DNA of 62,000 bases from Acanthaster planci. Its lineage: Eukaryota; Echinodermata; Asteroidea; Valvatida; Acanthasteridae. The notes below the pieces were generated by a model. That model searched no databases. It was not told where the DNA came from and saw nothing but the letters and a program-made list of their open reading frames with translations. The DNA is taken from NCBI RefSeq assembly GCF_001949145.1, contig NW_019091454.1, positions 381,997-443,996 of the forward strand, read 5' to 3'. Position numbers and translations under genes: made by a program. Below are positions 55,501 through 62,000 of the stretch, piece by piece. Positions within the stretch are counted from its first letter, which is position 1. The number at the start of each line of letters is the position of its first letter.

Positions 55501-58097
55501 TGTATTTGTGAATACTTTACTTTCCACTATAGACTATGTAGATGTTTTTCAAGAGCCAGTGTTTGATACTCGTGTCAATCTGATTGATTTATGTAACATT
55601 CATGAAATGTTAATATCTAGTATTCATTCTGACATTTTCATAGTTATATTACATGTATACATGTAGATAACTACATGTACACTCAAGAAAGTTAACATTA
55701 ATTATACGTAAGGCCTTTTCTGTAATTGTAAAATTCTATTGATGACCAACACAACTATTGCCTCATGCAAGAATTCTATACAAAATGTACGGTAATATAA
55801 AGGTGTTGTATAAAACTATTAATGCCGGTACATCTTGGGGAAAAAACCATTTCATTTTAGAGATCCTACCTACATGTACATGTATGTTTCTCGATATAAC
55901 AGTGGCAATGTGATAAACGTGCTATTTCCATCATCACATGTATACACTCCAACATCAATGTATACACTCAAATATTTGATACAGTCTGTTTTTGTAATGT
56001 TAATTCCATCCACATTGACAGCAGGAAGTTCCTGATAGTGCCTGAATTACTAAAAAAACATGAAATTAGTTTTTAACATTAAGAGTTGACTTTTTAGCTT
56101 TAATCTAATAGATATAGACAATGATGCTCTAAAGGAAGATCTTATTAATGCACCATGGCAACTTGTCGTAAATTGTCATGACGGCAATGAAGCATGGTCT
56201 ATTTGGCATTCTTATTTGTGAGCATTATCAATTTCCACACACCGATTAAAACTAAACATATTAGGGGTGCCTCCTAACACTGGCTTGATGGGGAAATTCT
56301 TCGACTTATGAGGCAACATAATCATTTGCACAAAATCGCCAAACGCACAGGTTCACAAATACATTGCGTTTCTTCCAAAATCTGCGTAACGTGGTGACTA
56401 AGAAAATATGTAAAAAGAAAAGCGAATACTTTACATCAGCTATACAAGAAAACAAAGCAATTCATGTACAGTACATGTATGTTATGGAAAAAGCTAAAGG
56501 AGGTTCTCCTGAAGAATCAGAAAAGTGTTCCAAACTCCATCCTTTGTCCAAAAAGGAGAAGACATTGACAATCCTATTGACATTGCTGATATATTTAATG
56601 ACTACTTTTCTATTATTGGAAAATGCAATAGTGGTAATGGCCTCTTGTACAAGCCTGGAAAAGACAATAATACTAATGCTCCTGTCTATGACTCCCTCAA
56701 CGATGAATGCATGATACCTCACATTACAGAAGAATTTGTTCAAAAGCAAATATCATCAATGTCAGTAGGGAAATCAACAGGTCCGGATGGGAGAAGTGTT
56801 AAAATGATCAAAATGGCTTCCCCATGTATTACCAAATGTCTAATTCATATCTTTAACCTCTCCATCACATGTGAGAGATATACCAAAGACTGGAAACATG
56901 CTCAGGTGACACCAATTTACAAGGAAGAAGAAAAATGTAGTATAAGCAATTATCGTCCTACATGTATCTCTAAACTGCCAATTGTCCCTAAAATTTTGGA
57001 GAGGTGGGTGCACTCATCAGTATACACTTACCGGTACCTTGGAAAAAATAACCTAGTTCCTAGTTGCCAGTCAGGATTTAGACCCTCGCACTCAACTGAA
57101 ACCACCCTACACCATTTGACAAACAGGTGTTTCCAGGCTATGGAGCATGGAGAAGTTACAGGTTGTGTATCAGTAAAGCATTTGATCATGTTCACCATGA
57201 AATTCTTCTGGAAAAATTGAAAAGGCTTGACATGTCTACTTCACTAATCGGTTGGTTTAAATCATACCTACATGTACATGTAGGCGATCATAGTCAGTCG
57301 GTAAATATTGAGGGCAACATAAAGGTTCTGCCACTAACCGTTGGTGTCCCACAGGGTTCGATATTAGGACCGCTTTTATTCATTGTTTACACAAGTGATC
57401 TGCCATCCTGTATACCACCAAATTGTAACTTGTATATGTACATGTACGCAGATCTGACTCCGCTTTAACGTGCAGCTCTTCCAATATTAATGAAATAGAA
57501 AGGAATCTGAATGTAGCTCTTGACAGAATTCTACATTGGTGCTCAAGAAACAAACTTGAACTACGTGTAAATACAAACAAAACCAAATGCATGCATATTG
57601 GCTCAAGGCAGACAACCACCAATACAGAATTGAACCTCTACATTGCTAATAGCCTAACAAAGAAAAGTCTTCCAAATGCTTGGGAGTTATTATTGATGAA
57701 ACACTACCAGTAAGTTGGGGCCCACATGTTGATTGCATAAGAAAAACATTCTCATGTAAATTAGGTAAAGTACATGTATGTTAAACATTTCCCATTGCCA
57801 AGTTGTTTGGTACATGTAATGTATGTCATTAAAATCAACAAACTTTTATGGTGGAAGTGTAAGCAAATCTGGATGACGTGGATTAACATGGATATTATCA
57901 GTTATAGACACACATACATGTACATGTACATTGTACATGTACACGTATCTGGATTGCATGATTAATTAAGACATCCTGGTGAATACCATGTATTATAAAT
58001 GTTTGTACATTGTAGGTCAATGAAGGGCAGGATGAGTGTACAGTACTTCAGTTATGATGCTGCTTTCCAGTCATACCAGAAAGAAGCTTTTGCCCTG
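52552..58097 (+). CDS. 5' part of an unrecognised host gene (two exons, continues past the window)
   Basis: Exon 1 (52552-52661) opens MTSVANISDAKYTFLHLDGK and ends with two bases of a codon at an AATG|GTAAGT donor. Exon 2 (58016-58097) follows a GTACATTGTAG acceptor, starts with one base, so the split codon is TGG, reads SMKGRMSVQYFSYDAAFQSY, and ends at CCCTG|GTGAGT. Phases match and both exons are open. The context before the ATG (ATAATGA) is acceptable and an in-frame stop precedes it. I do not recognise the protein. The 5.35-kb first intron contains a tandem array and a LINE, and the next intron contains a piggyBac. Later exons would lie beyond 62000. A chance pairing of two exon-like stretches is the alternative. 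Confidence 0.5.
52696..52758. repeat. 16-bp minisatellite
   Basis: TCGGCACC recurs at 52703, 52719, 52735 and 52751, an exact 16-base period with units like TTGCCAACTCGGCACC. A degraded echo follows at about 52795-52830, and reverse-complement echoes appear near 53490-53560. Confidence 0.85.
52900..54530. other. Intron of the unknown host gene, no recognised element
   Basis: AT-rich sequence with ACATGTAC tracts (52972-52985, 54055-54068). No coding signal is seen. Confidence 0.4.
54540..55490. repeat. Diverged tandem array, about 165-bp unit, with TGACGTCA palindromes
   Basis: The motif TTCAAACCTTGCAGATATCTTG at 54599 recurs at 54758 (159 bases). The CRE-like octamer TGACGTCA occurs at 54972, 54983, 55135, 55146, 55306 and 55476, in steps of about 163-171 bases. 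Intervening segments align by eye (CACGTTTTT, ATTA(A/T)(A)CTTACACC). About five to six diverged copies are present. This looks like an old satellite block. Confidence 0.7.
56090..57790 (+). mobile_element. Third LINE (plus strand), 5'-truncated
   Basis: The frame at 56525-57220 has IADIFNDYFSIIGKC, VGKSTGPDGRSVKMIK, WKHAQVTPIYKEEEKCS, NYRPTCISKLPIVPKILERW and QSGFRPSHSTETTL. The frame at 57127-57468 has SKAFDHVHHEILLEKLKRLD, VPQGSILGPLLFIVYTSDLP and YADL where YADD is expected. Frames to about 57720 continue the thumb (RNKLELRVNTNKTKCMHIGS). A pre-RT piece near 56100-56210 reads DALKEDLINAPWQL. No endonuclease is present. The RT is broken at about 57175 and at the catalytic box. It sits in the first intron of the unknown host gene, in the gene's sense. 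Confidence 0.85.
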
Positions 58098-58888
58098 GTG
58101 AGTGTGTGCATGCATTAAGCAGTTTTCCCTCCATAACTTGAGAAGGACTTGAAGTCTGGATATCAACTTCAAACTTTGTACACATACTTGTAAATGTACG
58201 ACGTATATTGGTTAATCACAATGTCCCCATGAGTCTACTGTCAGCAGGCCTCAATCAACCTTAACCACTTGATGCTGGGGGCTCCGGTACCGGAGACATA
58301 CATTGTACATGTAAGCCTTATATTCGTGGCTGAGGTTTCCGAAATTGGAACTTTATTTAAAAAAAAAAAAGTTGCTGGGCATTTTTTAAAAAGTTTATTG
58401 CAGTCAGTTAAAAAGTTTAGGCCCTCATTGGAGGTAAATAAATTGGTCTGAGGCAATAATGGGTTGCTGGGGCCAGAGCATTGGGACTTTATTTTATAGC
58501 CGGGGTGACCAAACTTATAAAAGCCTGTAATAAAATTACGAGCTGCTGAGAGCTGCTGAGAGCTTCCGGGCACTGCCAATCAATCCCCGTATTCTTTCAG
58601 TGCAGAGCACTGACATTAGCAGAGGTAATCCGTGTATTGTTTGTGCAGAATGCTATTGTTCGCGCTGCCGGGCGCTCGTAGCGGATTATCACTGCACTGC
58701 ACTGAAGACAAAGTGCGGGCTGTGCGGGCTCATTATGCACCTGTGCCCCATGAATGACCCGGACCGGGCGCTGCTGGCCCTTGCCACGTTGACTGACAGG
58801 GCTCGGCCCTCGCTGCTTGAGAATAAAATCGCCGTGCAGTGGCTACATGTGTGCACATTGGGTATCGTGTTATCTGAGCACAGACAAC

Positions 58889-60585
58889 ATGGCTGAAGTT
58901 ATATCCAGAGAGTCCGGTTCTTCCAGTGAAAGCGAGTTTTATCTGAGTTCAGACGAAGGTTCTTCGTCTTCTTCATCACTGCCGTCACGTGCTCAAATAC
59001 GGTCAAGTACAGAAATTGACAGTGATGTACCCTTGGCGATATATGCCAAGTGCAAGAGACAGCCCCCTACACAGACCGCCGCGTCGACCAGCAGCAGTGC
59101 CGCACCGTTCCGGTGGACAGATGAAGACAGTACACCGCTGAAGTACGGCTTCACCGGTAATGATGGTGCCGTCGATCCCCGCCTGCATCGCAGCTCGACC
59201 TGCAGTGAAGCCTTTGAGCTGCTTGACTACATTTTCTACAACAAGATAGTGCAAGACACCAACCGGTATGCCATGCAGAGGCCCGCTACGACATCGGCAC
59301 ACATGCGATCATGGACTGATCTGAACACTAGAGAACTGAAGGCATTTCTGGGCCCTTGTATAATGACAGGCATTGCGAAGCACCCCACCCTTCATAGCTT
59401 CTGGTCACCGACCCACTACTGAAGATGAGCCTATTCCTGTCCGTCATGCCCCAAGATCGCTTCCGTGCCATCCTGCAGTCCCAGCACTTCGACGATTACA
59501 CCGCCATGCTGGAGGACTGCACTGACCGCCTCTTCAAAGTGTGCCCAGTCGTCGACCATCTTGCTCAGAAGTTTGCCACTGTCTACATTCTCGACGGGAC
59601 ATTTCCATCGACGACTCCCTGTTGAAGTTCTACGGGCATCTCTGCTTCGCTACCTACAACCCCAGAAAGAGGGCCTGCTTTGGCATCAAGGTGTGCTATT
59701 TGTGCCAGAGCACCGGGAGTGCCGCCGGATACTGCTACAACTTCAAAATCTACACCAGCCAAAGTAAAGGAGACCTCTCAGCAACTACACAAGTCTTGAG
59801 GTACCTAAACGGCAAGGGCTACAACCTTACCCTCGACTGGGCCTTCAGCAGTCCTGATTTGTTTCGACGACTTCACAACCAGAAGTTCAACGTCGCCGGC
59901 ACCATCATGGCGAACAGAAAAGGGATGCCGAAAAACCTGCAGTCTATCAAGCTGAAGAGGGCATCAGCGGTTCTCTCCAGGCCATGGTGTGGCAAGACAA
60001 GAGCAACACCCGTGCTCTCCACCATGCATACGGCACAATATCCGTATGCTCTCCACCATGCATACGGCAGACATCCGTGGCTCCGGCAAGCAAGACAAGA
60101 TGGGGGAGGAAAAGCATAAACCGACCTGCATCGTCGAATACAACGCCCTGATGGGGGGCGTTGACAAGAGGGACCAACTAGCGGCAAATCATCGAGCTAC
60201 TCGTAAGTCACTCAAGTGGTACAAGAAGCTCTTCTTCTACCTGCTCGACTTGACGCTGGTGAACAGCTAAGCCGTGTACCTGGCCGTTGGTCACCACCTC
60301 TCCTTCCTCGACTACCACTTGAGTCTTGTCCGTGAGCTGCTGTTCGATGAGCCCTTGCCGGAGTACCGCCCCCAGCACGATACCCCACCAGTCACCAACT
60401 CTTGCTTCGTCGGCCGACACTTCCCTGTGGACTTTGAGAGAACCAGCTATGGCGACTTATGCTACCGGCGGTGTGTCCTCTGTGCTTCCCGTGGTCTGCG
60501 AAAGAAGACACACTTCGAGTGCGACACGTGCCACCAGCCCCTCTGCATCGCCCCCTGCTTCAAGGAGTACCATACTGTCCACTAA
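58889..60585 (+). pseudogene. piggyBac (PGBD4-like) transposase
   Basis: The frame at 58889-59422 opens MAEVISRESGSSSESEFYLS (acidic N-terminus), then RELKAFLGPCIMTGIAKHP. A shift near 59410 leads to MSLFLSVMPQDRFRAILQSQ. A second near 59600 leads to IDDSLLKFYGHLCFATYNPR with the first catalytic Asp. LDWAFSSPDLF holds the second Asp, where DN(W/F)Y is usual. The third Asp (MVWQDKSNTRALHHA) is followed by a 34-bp duplication. MGGVDKRDQLAANHRATRK holds the fourth Asp. A TAA at 60268-60270 interrupts the usual NSY block. The C-terminus has a Cys-rich zinc-binding domain (CYRRCVLCASRG, CDTCHQPLCIAPC). All key domains survive in three frames, so this is a fairly young fossil. Confidence 0.88.
60014..60081. 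repeat. 34-bp tandem duplication in the piggyBac transposase
   Basis: GCTCTCCACCATGCATACGG begins at 60014 and again at 60048. The 34-base unit is not a multiple of three and so shifts the frame just after the third catalytic Asp. Confidence 0.9.
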
Positions 60586-60709
60586 TTGACACTTTGAACA
60601 TTTACTTTCATGGACATTTTCATGGACATTATTTTTGTGTCTTTCATGACTTGATGCCCCACTTATCTGGTGTAAAACAATATATGTCATTTACTGGTGG
60701 TTTTAGGAG

Positions 60710-61180
60710 TTGTCATAATTTCATCCCTTGAAAAAAATGACGAAAATAACAAGTTTACTGAATGTACAAGTTTTAGGACATGTTATATTTTCAATCCTTG
60801 AATAAGAAACAAAATTCCTTGTAATGGTTTTACTAATGGGTCATATATTCAACCCTTGAAAATGACAAAAGAGACAAAGTTTCTGGAAAGTACTGCTTTG
60901 AGGATGTTGTATTTTCATCTCTTGAAAAAGTGGCAAATTTCCTTGTAACTGTTTTACTAATTGGTCATGTTTTCAACCTGTGAAAAAATGACAAAAAAAG
61001 AAAGTTTCTGGAAAGTACTGCTTTGAGGATGTTGTATTTTCATCTCTTGAAAAAATGGCAAATTTTCTTGTAACTGTTTTACTAATTGGTCATACTTTCA
61101 ACCTTTGAAAAAATGACAAAAAAGACAAAGTTTCTGGAAAGTATTGCTTTGAGGATGTTGTATTTCATCTTTTTCATTCC
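60710..61180. repeat. 125-bp tandem repeat, about 3.5 copies
   Basis: TTTCTGGAAAGTA(C/T)TGCTTTG begins at 60880, 61005 and 61131, giving 125-126-base steps. Each unit also has CTTGTAACTGTTTTACTAAT and TTTCATCTCTTGAAAAA. A more diverged partial copy precedes it from about 60710. It lies just past the piggyBac coding region and could be subterminal to that element. Confidence 0.9.
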
Positions 61181-61189
61181 TTGCACCGG

Positions 61190-62000
61190 TGCCTTTTTTA
61201 TGAGTTTTGCTTTTTATTTGATTAGAAAGAGTGGAAATTTATTTTACTACTTTTATAAGTTCAACTATTTCAATGAGAAATGAAAAGAAAACACAAGAGA
61301 AATGACAAGAAGAAAGTAAGAGAAAAAGAAGTTCTCTCCAAATATTTGTCTGCGTGTATTTCTATGTGTACTTGATTTTATTGGTTTCTAAGATTTTACT
61401 TGAAATTGTTGGGGAAATAAGGTTTGGGAAGGGAAATATCCATTTTGAACTAAAACTTACACTATGGGAGGGAAAATGAACAAGTTGGGAGATAAAATAT
61501 GAGAGTGGTTTGGGGGAGATATAAGTTTGGTAGATGGGAAAATATATAACAAAAAAACCCAATAGCTTCAAAAAATAGCGAAAGTTATATGCAGCAGTGC
61601 CGCAAAAAAACCACACTTTTAGACCCCATTTTTTAAAAGCATGATTCATTTGTCGGTCATGGCCCACACTCATTGAACAGTTTACAAAGCCCAGTGCATG
61701 TGAGCACAGCTTCCCATTCACTCACCGCATATTATAGGCTGAGGTCTTGATGGTCAATTGCTCTGCATAGCAACACGGCAGTATACATGTAGCAACGTGC
61801 TGGACCAGGGCCCGGAACAAAAGTGCCCTTATGTAACACTACACAATGGGGGCTCTATACACAGCGGGCGGCGTGGCTGCAAAACTGAAGGGTCAATGGA
61901 AGTTGCTTGTGAGGGCTAAACTTGCCATGAGAAAGTCATTTTATGGGGTTTAGGCATTCAGAAAAAAAAGATATGAATTTTTGAAGATTTCTGCAGCGCG
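61190..62000. other. No recognised gene up to the window edge
   Basis: AT-rich sequence with short frames (61086-61283, 61362-61721). I did not find a piggyBac right terminal repeat or an exon following 58016-58097. Confidence 0.4.

Larger units (their letters stand above)
58265..60585 (+). mobile_element. piggyBac DNA transposon, frame-broken transposase
   Basis: A TTAA at 58261-58264, the piggyBac target site, is followed by CCACTTGATGCTGGGGGC, which fits a piggyBac terminal repeat. About 620 bases on, a transposase reading frame begins at 58889. The matching right end was not found before 62000, so it lies outside or is lost. The element sits in an intron of the unknown host gene, about 170 bases past exon 2. 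Confidence 0.8.

Noticed and set aside
1-62000. CRISPR arrays, operons, bacterial promoters or prophage
   Set aside because: No spacer-repeat array or prokaryotic gene layout; introns and retrotransposons show a eukaryotic genome.

Overview
This is a eukaryotic scaffold segment with two N gaps. It has long introns, canonical GT/AG splice sites, many dispersed ACATGTACATGT and TAGGCCTAC tracts, and a dense, diverse load of retrotransposons (several LINEs, BEL/Pao, Ty3/Gypsy, a Penelope-like trace) and DNA transposons (piggyBac and others). Together these suggest a marine invertebrate, probably a deuterostome such as an echinoderm or a relative. The phylum is an inference, because no ribosomal or mitochondrial marker is present.

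Two host genes can be supported. The first, on the minus strand, is a complete three-exon CYP2-clan cytochrome P450 (exons 27687-27330, 23052-22087 and 5095-4908). It has about 503 codons, matching phase-1 introns and all the usual P450 motifs. The heme-binding signature is split across the 17-kb second intron. That intron holds a Penelope-like fragment (5.2-5.5 kb), a small MITE (6.2 kb), a coding-like remnant (7.9-8.4 kb), and an 8.8-kb element with multi-kilobase inverted arms (13.1-21.9 kb) that itself contains a LINE and LTR fragments. The second, on the plus strand, is the 5' end of an unrecognised gene: a start exon at 52552-52661 and a phase-compatible exon at 58016-58097. Its first intron carries a satellite-like array and a LINE, and the following intron carries a piggyBac.

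Region by region: 0.3-3.5 kb, a decayed LINE (minus). 4.4-27.7 kb, the P450 gene with its mobile-element-filled introns. 27.8-31.5 kb, nothing recognisable. 31.5-40.3 kb, a broken BEL/Pao element (minus) with gag, part of pol and integrase. A second LINE type has landed between its pol fragments, and a 1365-bp LTR-like insert has split its integrase with a 4-bp target duplication. 42-50.4 kb, a Ty3/Gypsy element (minus) with gag, protease, RT, RNase H and integrase, a third ORF after integrase, and one visible LTR. 52.3-58.1 kb, the start of the unknown host gene. 58.3-62 kb, a frame-broken piggyBac transposase followed by a 125-bp tandem repeat.

Nearly all mobile-element ORFs are broken by stops, small duplications or frameshifts, so they read as fossils. 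The P450 gene appears intact.
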